From: Bacteroidota bacterium
Lineage (GTDB): Bacteria; Bacteroidota; Bacteroidia; Flavobacteriales_D; Sanyastnellaceae
Direction of reading: 5' to 3'
Assembly (NCBI GenBank): GCA_002746975.1
Contig: NVXE01000007.1
Span: forward strand, 56,615-120,614
Length of the DNA: 64,000 bases
Shown piece after piece: positions 39,081 to 47,372 of this stretch; the stretch's first letter is position 1; the number at the start of each line of letters is the position of its first letter. The notes below the pieces were generated by a model. That model ran no database searches. It was not told where the DNA came from and saw only the letters and a list, made by a program, of their open reading frames with translations. A program made the translations under genes and the position numbers.

Positions 39081-39773
39081 TTACTGTATCACTATTTTCT
39101 TAGGTTTTAACCCCTTACCCGCGAAGAAGTACATCCCTGGTTTTAAGTTGTTTAAGTTATAGTTGGTTTGGATATCTGTTAACTCTAAATTTAGAATATG
39201 ATTGCCATAGAGGTTATATAAACCTATTTCAACCGGAAGTATTGATGATTCAGGCAAGAAAATTTCGAATATCCCTTCACTAGGGTTGGGATACACTTTG
39301 AAATTATTATTTAAATCTATTTCATTTGTAGAGATAACCACATTTACGATACAGCTTCCGTCTAGATTGTATGTTTCTGTTTCAATTTGATAATATTCAC
39401 TCCACATACTTAAGTACTTATTTTTATAATTAAAATTATTGTCAGAATAGCATGTTAATGCTGAGGTCGCAACATTCTCATCTAAGTATTCTAAGACACC
39501 TCCTTCTCCGAATGGTAAATGCCTAATAACCCCCCAATTAGACCCTACTCCTTCAACCCAAACAAAAAATACACCCTGTAGTGCTCCATAAACTGAAGAA
39601 ATATACCATGCATTTCTAATTTGATTGTCAGAAGTTATGGCTGAAATACTATCAACAATAAACGGAGAACCCCAGACTCCTAACATTGATGCCGATATGA
39701 AATTCTGAATGGTATCGCCAACACTTAAATTAAAATCATATACAACATGGACTTGCAATAAAAAAATGGACAC
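39081..39773 (-). pseudogene. 5'-truncated T9SS-sorted secreted protein
   Basis: The 230-codon frame ends in a clear T9SS type A sorting domain (KVYPNPSEGIFEIFL to LKPKKIVIQ). Upstream lies a YDFNLSVGDTI segment and a GSNWGVIRHLPF segment, which in full-length Bacteroidota relatives sit in the middle of a larger secreted protein. Here there is no signal peptide: the frame opens with a GTG directly preceded by an in-frame TAA. So the N-terminal part is lost and the product could not be exported. This is probably a decayed remnant. The distance to the divergent lipoprotein gene is only 53 bases. Confidence 0.72.
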
Positions 39774-39826
39774 TTAGTTTAAATAATTTGTTTTTATATT
39801 GCTAGAATTAATTTAAATCATTACTT

Positions 39827-40258
39827 ATGAAAAATTTGTTTATGTTTGTTGGGATACTTCTCACAGTATCTATAGTTGGTTGTAAAACAGAAGGATGTAC
39901 TGATCCTGATGCCGTTAACTGGAACCCAGATGCAGATACTTTTGATGGTTCTTGTCAATTCGAAGGACGTGCAGTTTTATGGTATGGAGAAGAAGTATCT
40001 AATACGAAACAAGAATGGGCTACCTCATACTCTTTTTATGTTGATGGCGCAATTGTAGGTTCACAAGCTGTAACTATGTTTTGGACAGGTGCACCAGACT
40101 GTGGTCAAGCATCTTCGATTACAATTACAAAGGACCTAGGTAATAATAATTCCATGCAATCTACTTACGAGGTGAGAGACGATCAAGGTTACGTTGTTTG
40201 GTCAGGCTCTATTAACTTTCAAGCAAATACTTGTATTGCGATAGAATTGACTCTATAG
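39827..40258 (+). CDS. Small lipoprotein with GCTD-type motif
   Basis: A 143-residue lipoprotein, MKNLFMFVGILLTVSIVGC (Cys 19). Directly after the lipobox comes GCTDPDAVNWNP followed by DGSC, the 'GCTDP.A.N..P.A..DGSC' motif frequent in Bacteroidota secreted proteins. The remainder (about residues 50-143) looks like a small beta-sandwich with two Cys (APDCGQASS and ANTCIAIE). Function unknown. It has its own terminator downstream. Confidence 0.78.
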   Translation: MKNLFMFVGILLTVSIVGCKTEGCTDPDAVNWNPDADTFDGSCQFEGRAVLWYGEEVSNTKQEWATSYSFYVDGAIVGSQAVTMFWTGAPDCGQASSITITKDLGNNNSMQSTYEVRDDQGYVVWSGSINFQANTCIAIELTL

Positions 40259-40282
40259 ATTGAAAACTCGATATTTAAAAGA

Positions 40283-40312
40283 AAAGGCACTTTCGAGTGT
40301 CTTTTTTTTTTT
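40283..40312 (+). terminator. Rho-independent terminator after the small lipoprotein gene
   Basis: AAAGGCACT (40283-40291), loop TTCG, AGTGTCTTT (40296-40304) with one wobble and a run of T to 40312. Confidence 0.9.
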
Positions 40313-40344
40313 GATATAATTCATAATATTATAAATCACCCCAC

Positions 40345-40653
40345 CTACTCCACCAATTCACAATAAGTTACCTCGACAATAGGCCCCACCATACAAATAC
40401 TTGCAGCTTCAACTTCGTCATAATCAACACAAAGCACCATCCCCTCTTCAATAATTACGCCACATTCTGCGAAATTATACGCTTCTAGAACTCCGTTTTC
40501 AGTTTCCAAAACTAACCCACATCCATCAAGTCCTGTGTAATCCCTAACAGTTACCAATGTGTGATTGTCGCAACAGTCTACAGGAGTGTCACAACAACTA
40601 CTAATTGAGAAGCTTAAGCATATAACAAGCGACATTGTGAGTAAATTTTTCAT
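40345..40653 (-). CDS. Cys-rich small lipoprotein
   Basis: A 102-residue product with a lipoprotein signal (MKNLLTMSLVICLSFSISSC, Cys 20 or 21). The mature chain holds about ten Cys including CC pairs (SSCCDTPVDCCDN) and looks like a small disulfide-bonded domain (YTGLDGCGLVLE, LCVDYDEVEAASICMVG). No family was recognised. It lies downstream of the AbiEii-type gene on the same strand with a 26-base gap, so it might share its transcript. Confidence 0.7.
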   Translation of the reverse strand: MKNLLTMSLVICLSFSISSCCDTPVDCCDNHTLVTVRDYTGLDGCGLVLETENGVLEAYNFAECGVIIEEGMVLCVDYDEVEAASICMVGPIVEVTYCELVE

Positions 40654-40679
40654 AGAATTTCAACGTATTTAAGTGCGAT

Positions 40680-41285
40680 TTATTTCACGGTGTTTTTAAG
40701 CCTAGTTTTTACATCTTCCCAGCTGAGATCTTCAATGGTGATAGGGGGCGGCTCAAGTTCTGCGTTTTCGAAATAAACAATACTTTTTTTAGCGAAAAAC
40801 ACATCTGTATTTGGATACTTTATTGAGAAAAAATCTATAATTTTATTTAATTTAAAGACTTCTAGAAGGTAGTAAATATCATAAAAGTCTTTTTTGCTTC
40901 CCCGATTGCAAATTGCATTAATCTTCATTGCGGCTATATCTTCGAGGCTCATCAGCCTGATTTTCTCTTCAGTTCTAGATTTAGATATAGTTTTGTAAGC
41001 ATGTCTTATAAAATCAACTTTAATGTCGTTGATATACATGTTAATGCAGTTGTTAGATATAGAAGTCACACGAGTAGATGAGAATTTATTAATTAAAATT
41101 CCCAATAGTTTTTTTTCGTCAAATTCCTCTATTGTAAATAAATCTAAATCAACCGAAATTCTATGACCTATTTGTAGAGATAGCGCAGTCCCGCCTACTA
41201 GGTCGAACGATGTCAACTCTTCACTTTCCATAATCTCCCTTAAGAGTTCCAGTGTTGATCTCTCAACTGTGCTTGTGTATAGCAT
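40680..41285 (-). CDS. AbiEii/AbiGii-family nucleotidyltransferase toxin
   Basis: A 201-residue member of the DUF1814 nucleotidyltransferase superfamily. The active-site signature LVGGTALSLQIGHRISVDLDLFT (Gly pair at 31-32, Asp 46 and 48) and the later KKDFYDIYYLLE motif with its conserved Lys-Asp are intact. Relatives (AbiEii, MenT) transfer nucleotides to tRNA or other targets and act as toxins in phage-defence or toxin-antitoxin systems. The start overlaps the 3' end of the upstream partner gene by 46 bases, which fits a tightly coupled TA pair. Toxicity is inferred. Confidence 0.85.
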   Translation of the reverse strand: MLYTSTVERSTLELLREIMESEELTSFDLVGGTALSLQIGHRISVDLDLFTIEEFDEKKLLGILINKFSSTRVTSISNNCINMYINDIKVDFIRHAYKTISKSRTEEKIRLMSLEDIAAMKINAICNRGSKKDFYDIYYLLEVFKLNKIIDFFSIKYPNTDVFFAKKSIVYFENAELEPPPITIEDLSWEDVKTRLKNTVK

Positions 41286-41524
41286 TCAAAATTAGCGATA
41301 GGAATTTTGTAAAAAAGTGACAAGAAATTCAAAGTTTTTGCGTCAAGGGATTTGATTTTTATGATCTCACATTTGATCTCATCTTCAGAATAGACTCGGC
41401 GTAATTCCTCCCAATCTTCGTTCAAGCCCCTTTGTACAACTCGTGAAATTATAAAGTGAGCGTGCTCGTCTTTATTTATCTCTTTAGGATTTACATCCCA
41501 AAATATAGAGTCGTTGAAATTCAT
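41240..41524 (-). CDS. Putative antitoxin partner of the AbiEii-like protein (DUF6922-like)
   Basis: A 94-residue soluble protein starting MNFNDSIFWDVNPKEIN, with HAHFIISRVVQRGLNEDWEELRRVYS and a C-terminal half resembling a small helical domain (LDAKTLNFLSLFYKIP). This N-terminal pattern (FWDV..., D..., FIISRVL.RG..ED...L...Y) is typical of short genes encoded directly before AbiEii-type nucleotidyltransferases in Bacteroidota. It overlaps the toxin gene by 46 bases. No classical winged-helix like that of AbiEi is evident. Antitoxin role inferred from context. Confidence 0.75.
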   Translation of the reverse strand: MNFNDSIFWDVNPKEINKDEHAHFIISRVVQRGLNEDWEELRRVYSEDEIKCEIIKIKSLDAKTLNFLSLFYKIPIANFECYTQAQLRDQHWNS

Positions 41525-41596
41525 AGTCCTAAGTTACGCTATTTATCCATCGTGTTTCTTGAATTTTGAGAGATTTTGTTAAAAAAGGTACTTTGC

Positions 41597-41629
41597 TTTG
41601 CATAGTACTAGGTTTATGATGTATGTTTG
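41597..41629 (+). promoter_or_regulatory. padR promoter with palindromic operator candidate
   Basis: TTTG (41597-41600), a 21-base spacer and TATGTTTG (41622-41629) match the Bacteroidota -33/-7 promoter. The perfect palindrome TAGTACTA (41603-41610) sits between the two elements, where a bound repressor would block RNA polymerase. Autoregulation by the PadR protein encoded next is plausible. Confidence 0.65.
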
Positions 41630-41656
41630 CAAAATAATGATTATTTCAAAACGCAT

Positions 41657-41992
41657 ATGAACATCGAAAACGCAAAAGCCCAAATGAGGAAGGGGGTACT
41701 TGAACTCTGTATTCTATCGATATTGAAATCGCAAGAATCGTACCCCTCGGAAATAATCAGTACTCTACGTGATTCTAAGTTGATCGTAGTAGAGGGAACA
41801 TTATATCCATTACTTACTAGACTTAAAAACTCCGGGATACTTGTGTATAGATGGGAGGAGTCAAGCTCAGGACCGCCCAGGAAATATTATTCACTTACAT
41901 CTGAAGGGCTGAGCTTTTTATCGGAACTTCAAGAATCTTGGGATATGCTTGTAAAGGGAGTTAAAAAATCATTAACGAAAACTGCGTCATAA
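41657..41992 (+). CDS. PadR family transcriptional regulator
   Basis: From ATG 41657 (MNIENAKAQMRKGVLE) the product is 111 residues: a winged-helix PadR domain with QMRKGVLELCILSIL, VEGTLYPLLTRLKNSGILVYRW and GPPRKYYSLTSEG. The TTG at 41627, which would lengthen it by ten residues, overlaps the -7 element and was rejected. It is followed after 11 bases by a PspC-domain gene; this pair recurs in the phylum and suggests control of an envelope-stress operon. Confidence 0.93.
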   Translation: MNIENAKAQMRKGVLELCILSILKSQESYPSEIISTLRDSKLIVVEGTLYPLLTRLKNSGILVYRWEESSSGPPRKYYSLTSEGLSFLSELQESWDMLVKGVKKSLTKTAS

Positions 41993-42003
41993 TAATCTTA
42001 GCC

Positions 42004-43536
42004 ATGAATAAAACGATTTCAATAAATATCAGTGGTTTGGTCTTTAACATCGAAATAGATGCTTATGAATCTTTGGAAAAATATTTAAATGCCCTGAAAC
42101 TTAAATTTCAAAACGAAGACGGGGGTGATGAAATAATTTCTGATATAGAATCTAGAATTGCTGAACTTTTTCAATCAAGATTAAGTGATAGTAAAGAAGT
42201 TCTGGATATGGATGATCTTAATTATATGATCTCTTTGATGGGTCAACCTGATTCTTACGAAAATGATTCTGATTCTAAAAGCTCAAAGGAGGATGATAGT
42301 TCGGGAAATGACAGCAAACGCTTTTTTCGTGATACCGAAGATAAATTGATAGGAGGAGTAGCTTCGGGCCTTTCACATTATTTCGGAATAGACCCTGTAA
42401 TTCTTAGAGTGATATTTGTCTTGATGCTGCTTTCTGGATTTGGTATTTTATTCTACATAGTTCTGTGGATTGTAATGCCAGGTGCAAAATCCACTAGCGA
42501 TAAACTTCGTATGCGTAAAAAAAAAGTTAACGTTAACAATATCTTCTCTGAAAAGAACACGAATTTAGGAAAGGAATACACACGTAATATCTTCGATAAG
42601 ATTATACATATTATCGGAGAGATTCTGCGTGTTTTAGGTAGAATTTTTCGATATGTATTCGGAGCTGTCTTTTTAATTTGGGCTATTTCATTAGTAATAG
42701 TAGCTATTTACTCTATTTTCGGTATTGGACTTGCATTTGATACCTTTACTATACTTACGGTAAGTGAAATGATAGACCTCTACGTGCCGTCTCCAAATGG
42801 CTTGGTTATTGCCATTGTAGGTATGTCAATCAGTATAATTTCGTTCATTTTTTTACTGTTTTACCTTGCGGTGGTTCTTCTTCGTAATCGCAGAGGGTCT
42901 TTCCATTTCGTTCTCTGGATGTCTCCAGTGTTAATAGTTTTAGGCCTAATAATTAGTTCATTTGGAATCGTACCTAACCTCATTCATTTTAATGATTCAC
43001 ACCAAACTCGTGAGATAGTTTATTCGAATTTTACTAAAGGAGACACCCTTTCGTTATCATTTAATAATAATTTGTCTCTAGGCTTACCCTTAATAAAGTT
43101 TAACGATGATGTTTTTGACGGGATTAAAATTAAAGATGAGAAGGTATATAGTTCTTCTGTAAGTGTTTGTTATCGTCCAACAACTAAAGATACTTTTTCA
43201 GTTGAGATAGTAAGGGAAAGTAATGGCAAATCGGAACTTGCAGCTTCAGGCACCACTAATGCAATAGATTACGAAGTAGTTATTGACTCTAATAATGTAA
43301 ACTTACCTTCTTATTTGGGATTCCCATTAGATGACGGGTTCCGAAATCAACATGTTACAGTAAACTTATTAATTCCAAATGGACTCATAGTAATGCCTGA
43401 TTCCTCTGCTAAATCTACGATTTCTTACTATCATCATGACGCTCTTGTAAATCAAGATGGATCTCTTATTCGACTAAATCAAGATTTTGCTCCTATAGAC
43501 TCGAGTAAGTATAAAAAGTACATCTTTATATACTGA
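42004..43536 (+). CDS. PspC domain membrane protein
   Basis: A 510-residue protein. Residues 1-80 are a soluble region (ISGLVFNIEIDAYESLEKYLNALK, then DIESRIAELFQSRL). A PspC domain follows at about 108-168 (FRDTEDKLIGGVASGLSHYFGIDPVILRVIFVLMLLSGFGILFY), then four or so more membrane segments up to about 325 and a C-terminal beta-rich extracytoplasmic part. PspC domains act in envelope-stress sensing; the target here is unknown. It is in an operon with padR. Confidence 0.9.
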   Translation: MNKTISINISGLVFNIEIDAYESLEKYLNALKLKFQNEDGGDEIISDIESRIAELFQSRLSDSKEVLDMDDLNYMISLMGQPDSYENDSDSKSSKEDDSSGNDSKRFFRDTEDKLIGGVASGLSHYFGIDPVILRVIFVLMLLSGFGILFYIVLWIVMPGAKSTSDKLRMRKKKVNVNNIFSEKNTNLGKEYTRNIFDKIIHIIGEILRVLGRIFRYVFGAVFLIWAISLVIVAIYSIFGIGLAFDTFTILTVSEMIDLYVPSPNGLVIAIVGMSISIISFIFLLFYLAVVLLRNRRGSFHFVLWMSPVLIVLGLIISSFGIVPNLIHFNDSHQTREIVYSNFTKGDTLSLSFNNNLSLGLPLIKFNDDVFDGIKIKDEKVYSSSVSVCYRPTTKDTFSVEIVRESNGKSELAASGTTNAIDYEVVIDSNNVNLPSYLGFPLDDGFRNQHVTVNLLIPNGLIVMPDSSAKSTISYYHHDALVNQDGSLIRLNQDFAPIDSSKYKKYIFIY

Positions 43537-43560
43537 TGAAAATTATATTATTCTTTAATT

Positions 43561-44112
43561 TTATCTAGTACTAGAGGCAAATTTGCCCCCAAGCATGCCC
43601 AGAAATGTCCATGGAATAATGGCGTCTATCAAATGAGCATATATCCCAGGTGATTTAAACCAAATATACCCATTGTAGAATTCCATCATGAATGTGATAA
43701 GTCCAATCCCTACACATATCATTATTGATTTCTTGTAGTCAAGTTCTTTAATTTGATTAAGTATCATAAAAAGTAAGGCGGTTACAAATAAGTTCATTGA
43801 GAATCCACGGAATAGATTCAGCCCCATGGACATGTCTGCGGTTTCAATATAATTAAGAACACCCCATGGTTTTCCTTTAAAATTTGCTTCCCAGTCCGAA
43901 ATTTGTCCTTCCTGACCTAGAGTAGCGTCACCCTGACCTAAAGCATACATACCTGGTTCTAAGCCTGTTTCAGCAATAGCGGAAAGGATTTCAGTTTCTA
44001 ATGGAGTGTAAGCCTGTTCATCAATGTGAAAATTAATTCCTGCCCACGAAAGGAAGCCCCAAATAAATAAAATAACTCCACCAATTAAGGTAAATAGTAT
44101 GTGATTTTTCAT
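43561..44112 (-). CDS. Integral membrane protein of unknown function
   Basis: From ATG 44112 (MKNHILFTLIGGVILFIWGF) the product is 183 residues with about four membrane segments: residues 4-25, near 105-122, near 132-150 and near 160-178. A soluble loop lies between the first two (PLETEILSAIAETGLEPGMYALGQGD). No family was recognised with confidence. A longer frame running into the methyltransferase gene was rejected. It is in the same direction as the methyltransferase, 22 bases downstream, and may be co-transcribed. Confidence 0.72.
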   Translation of the reverse strand: MKNHILFTLIGGVILFIWGFLSWAGINFHIDEQAYTPLETEILSAIAETGLEPGMYALGQGDATLGQEGQISDWEANFKGKPWGVLNYIETADMSMGLNLFRGFSMNLFVTALLFMILNQIKELDYKKSIMICVGIGLITFMMEFYNGYIWFKSPGIYAHLIDAIIPWTFLGMLGGKFASSTR

Positions 44113-44134
44113 AGAATGCAGGTAATGATATTGC

Positions 44135-44749
44135 TCAAGGTAATGATTTTCCATGAAACTGCAAAGTGACAGCTTTTCCCTGATGAAATGCCCCCTCATC
44201 AAGTGTTTGTATTTTTTTATTAATTGACACTATTTTAATTCCTGCGAAGTCAGCTTTCAACATTTTATCATCGAAAAGCATTTCTATTTTTTTAGGTCCT
44301 CCTGACTTAAGACCAAACTGCTCTTTGTGGAATCCTTCAATTAAAATTGTACCTCCAGGCTTAAGCCAGTTCAATACTCTGTGGTGGAATTCTCTCCTTA
44401 GCTCTAGAGGCATATGAGCGAAAATCAGCGCTATGACATCAAATTTCTTATCGGGATTGAATTCGAAAGCGTCTGATATTTGCGAATCAATTTTTACTCC
44501 TTCTTCCGTAGCCCATAGTTTTGACTTCTCAACTCCGACCGAGCTATTGTCGAATGAGCAAACATTCCATCCTCGTGATGCAGCATAGACTGCGTTGCGT
44601 CCTTCTCCATCACAGGGGAGAAGTATGTTCTTTCCGCCTTCCGAATCATCTTTTTCAAGCTCGCTCAGTGACGTAGCGAAGAATTTATTTGGGTTACGCC
44701 CATATGCGGCCTCGTTTTCAGCATATCTATCGTTCCAATGTTCTTTCAT
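44135..44749 (-). CDS. Class I SAM-dependent methyltransferase
   Basis: A 204-residue Rossmann methyltransferase. It starts MKEHWNDRYAENEAAYGRNPNKF; motif I is NILLPCDGEGRNAVYAASRGW (SAM-binding GxGxN variant), followed by VCSFDNSSVGVEKSKLWA and KFDVIALIFAHMP, then LKPGGTILIEGF. This subgroup is related to TehB/UbiG-like enzymes; the substrate cannot be told from sequence. Confidence 0.86.
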   Translation of the reverse strand: MKEHWNDRYAENEAAYGRNPNKFFATSLSELEKDDSEGGKNILLPCDGEGRNAVYAASRGWNVCSFDNSSVGVEKSKLWATEEGVKIDSQISDAFEFNPDKKFDVIALIFAHMPLELRREFHHRVLNWLKPGGTILIEGFHKEQFGLKSGGPKKIEMLFDDKMLKADFAGIKIVSINKKIQTLDEGAFHQGKAVTLQFHGKSLP

Positions 44750-44784
44750 TGTGTGAAAATACAGATAAAGGACTTAGGAAAGAA

Positions 44785-44816
44785 AAACCCCGCCAGTCCT
44801 AAGACAAGCGGGGTTT
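44785..44816 (-). terminator. Terminator in the 306-base gap 44750-45055
   Basis: Read on the minus strand, AAACCCCGC and GCGGGGTTT form a perfect 9-base stem with a 14-base loop followed by a T-rich tract, suitable for ending the transcript of the glycosidase gene at 45056-47251, 240 bases downstream of its stop. The loop contains TGTCTTAGG (complement of 44798-44806), which is exactly complementary to CCTAAGACA (complement of 44923-44931). No ORF is visible in 44817-45055; the long trailer could be a 3'UTR or hold a small RNA. Confidence 0.75.
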
Positions 44817-45055
44817 CCCGAAGATTGTTTGGTCTAAAGCTATGCCAAAACCAGAGCTTTTAGAGTGATTTGTTAGAGATTGGAAGCTAAGAAAGCTAGG
44901 GAAATTAGGAATAGGAAAAAGCTGTCTTAGGTTTAAAAAACAGAATTAAATCCAATTTGAATTAAGTAGGTGAGCTTGTTAGTAACATTACAGTTAAAGA
45001 GTGGATAGACATTTATGAAACTGCATATAATAAGTGGTTTTTTGATATTATATGA

Positions 45056-47251
45056 TTAAATGCAGGGCTCCCCGAATAAAGAAAGGAAAATAAGAATGTC
45101 GTCAGAGGTGATTACACCGTCAGCATTAAGATCGTAGTTGCAATTAATAGCACACCCAAATTCTGAGAGTAAGTCTAAGAAGTCATTCGTTTCGACAATT
45201 CCGTTTCCATTAAAATCGGCAAAACATGAGCAGCTTGTTGATGACGATGTATATGGTATTTTTAAAGTGCACACGCTGAATGAAGGGGCGTTAATTGTGT
45301 AGTATCCTCCTAACGAGATAACGGTACTGAGATTAATATTGTAGTATAGAGCCGATGAGTCGCCAATTAAAACTTCAAGAATAGCATCTCCGCCTATTCT
45401 ATCACACGGAAGTTGAAATTCAATAAAGTGATTCGATTCGTCATCGTTATTAAGAATAAGAAATTCTAGAGTATCGTTTACGAGATCGTCATTTGCGTAA
45501 ATTTTTAGAGCATTGACTGTAGATGGCGTAAAGACATTGTTACCACTAGTATCGGTTGAAAATAGGATGATGTCGATAATAGGATTATTTGAGATTAGTA
45601 TTTCGGAACTATGTAACATTTGGTCTCCTATAACATCCTGAACCATGCGAGTAGCTTCAGACTGAGGGGTATGTATGATAGGGCCTAAACTACTGTTAAG
45701 ATTGTAATGCCACATATGAATTAAATTAGTTCCAAGCGTAATTCCTGCAAAGTGATTTGACAAACGGATGTCTAAAATGTCATCAGCCTGTGCTTGCTGA
45801 AATTGACTATAAAAGTTCGCTGTGTATAGACCCCCAAGAATGCCGTTATATGCAGAGTTACAGTCGCCACTACCACAAAGGCGAATATTCCACTCAGTTA
45901 AAGCTAACCCTATCTCTGGTATTCCTAATGAAGAACATATTGAATCAAGGTTTGTTTCGCTAGGAGTAAATTCGTGTGAGATTTTTTCGTCAACAATGTG
46001 TATAATCTCAGAAAGATAGCCTCCGTTTAGAGCTAGATCAGTATTGCTATTGTATGGATGGTTTATTAAAAAGTCTGGAGGACTTGTTTGAAGTCGAGAA
46101 TTGAAATTAGGGGTGTTTATAAGGGTCTGTCTAAAGTCGATGCAGTACCCAACTTCAATAGATGGGTCAGCCATTTTCATAGCATCTCTAATTGCAAATG
46201 CGCCTTCATGATGGGTGTCATATTCAACTAAAATTAGTTGGTTTTCAAGTAGTGGTAGGGTAGGGTTTACAGTTACAGTTTTTCCGTCATTACTTACAGT
46301 GTACTGTGAAGGATCTAGCAAATTAGCAGGTTCTGTGATTACATCGTATAAGTTTTGCTGAACTTGTAGGCATGGTTGATACAATGAGCTATCACAAGTA
46401 GTATCTTCATTTTGTAATCCAACGCTTATAGATGTATCGCTAATAAGCCAAACAATCGCACTTCCAGGTGTTATTGGGCCAAACTTTACGTCTACTACTG
46501 CTTCTGCGTCAGCCTGCTCTTGAGCCGTCACTCTATGTATAGTTCCTAGGATAGAGTTGAAAACGGTCATTCCATCGGTATATCTGGGCACCCAGCCCTT
46601 GCGAGAAATGTCACCTCCGAAATAATGAAGGTGGTCAGTAGTTGTTCGCGGCATATCTAAGACAGGCTCTCCACTTCTGTATGCTATTTGTTGATTTTGC
46701 CCTCCGGCAACCCATGAAACATGCCATTCCCACTTTGCCGCTAGCTCGTTTCCTAATTCCCAATATTTCACTCCTACTACTGTTGTGTCGCCGAAGTAGT
46801 TCTGACGTAGTGTTTTATATGTGGGTGATGTATCGTTGAGTATGTGAACTAGTTCTGCCGCTTCGGATGGTGTCGTAGTACCATAATTGATGACGTAGTT
46901 TATTTCAGCACCTACGCTGTTAGCTAGCTCTATTGTGTTTTTGAGGTTAAGGAACAAAGGATTGTTTAATTCACGCTTCCAATCGTAGTTGTTTGCAGAT
47001 GTTCCTCCGGGAAATCTCATAGTGCCGGGATTTATAGCTGAGAAAGCAGATACGAATTCTGGGTTGTTTACGTATTCAAGCAGAGTGCTTGAGGTTTGGT
47101 TTACACCTTTAAGAGAGGCAGGGACATCGTGAGGGATGGGGTTGTTTACAAGTGAAACCTGAGTGCTTGTAGAAACTTGAGAAATAGACTCTAGCGACGT
47201 GAAGCACGTGATAATTAACAGTATTAGATAAAGTGGTAATAGTTGTTTCAT
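45056..47251 (-). CDS. Secreted GH51-like glycosidase with dockerin-like C-terminal module
   Basis: A 731-residue exported protein: signal peptide to about residue 25 (ESISQ), then a clan GH-A type (beta/alpha)8 barrel. PGTMRFPGG (75-83) and YWELGNEL (163-170, general acid/base Glu 169) are typical of alpha-L-arabinofuranosidases of GH51, and LALTEWNIR provides the nucleophile Glu. A beta-rich insertion of roughly 130 residues lies between them. The last 58 residues (674-731) form a Cys-flanked double dockerin/EF-hand-like module (D-x-N-G-N-G and D-x-N-A-D-G loops, ending LFGEPC). It probably attacks arabinan or a related polysaccharide; substrate not proven. Confidence 0.78.
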   Translation of the reverse strand: MKQLLPLYLILLIITCFTSLESISQVSTSTQVSLVNNPIPHDVPASLKGVNQTSSTLLEYVNNPEFVSAFSAINPGTMRFPGGTSANNYDWKRELNNPLFLNLKNTIELANSVGAEINYVINYGTTTPSEAAELVHILNDTSPTYKTLRQNYFGDTTVVGVKYWELGNELAAKWEWHVSWVAGGQNQQIAYRSGEPVLDMPRTTTDHLHYFGGDISRKGWVPRYTDGMTVFNSILGTIHRVTAQEQADAEAVVDVKFGPITPGSAIVWLISDTSISVGLQNEDTTCDSSLYQPCLQVQQNLYDVITEPANLLDPSQYTVSNDGKTVTVNPTLPLLENQLILVEYDTHHEGAFAIRDAMKMADPSIEVGYCIDFRQTLINTPNFNSRLQTSPPDFLINHPYNSNTDLALNGGYLSEIIHIVDEKISHEFTPSETNLDSICSSLGIPEIGLALTEWNIRLCGSGDCNSAYNGILGGLYTANFYSQFQQAQADDILDIRLSNHFAGITLGTNLIHMWHYNLNSSLGPIIHTPQSEATRMVQDVIGDQMLHSSEILISNNPIIDIILFSTDTSGNNVFTPSTVNALKIYANDDLVNDTLEFLILNNDDESNHFIEFQLPCDRIGGDAILEVLIGDSSALYYNINLSTVISLGGYYTINAPSFSVCTLKIPYTSSSTSCSCFADFNGNGIVETNDFLDLLSEFGCAINCNYDLNADGVITSDDILIFLSLFGEPCI

Positions 47252-47372
47252 GACTTCATGGTTTTGTGTAACTTTCCTGTTCGCTAAGTTTAGACATTTT
47301 TTGTGGTATTTTGATTATTTTAATCTGTTTTTTCTAGTGTTTGGATGTGTTTTGTGTACTAAATGAGCGAAA

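Noticed and set aside
38649-41640. Genomic island bounded by a tRNA-Glu attachment repeat
   Set aside because: I looked for a second copy of the tRNA 3' end (TTCGAATCCCCT...) downstream and found none, and there is no integrase.
41627-41656. TTG start for padR giving ten extra residues
   Set aside because: It overlaps the -7 promoter element; the ATG at 41657 gives a standard PadR N-terminus.
43561-44202. Longer form of the membrane protein reaching into the methyltransferase gene
   Set aside because: The first 30 residues are charged, unlike the family pattern, and overlap the conserved methyltransferase end; Met at 44112 is directly before the first membrane segment.
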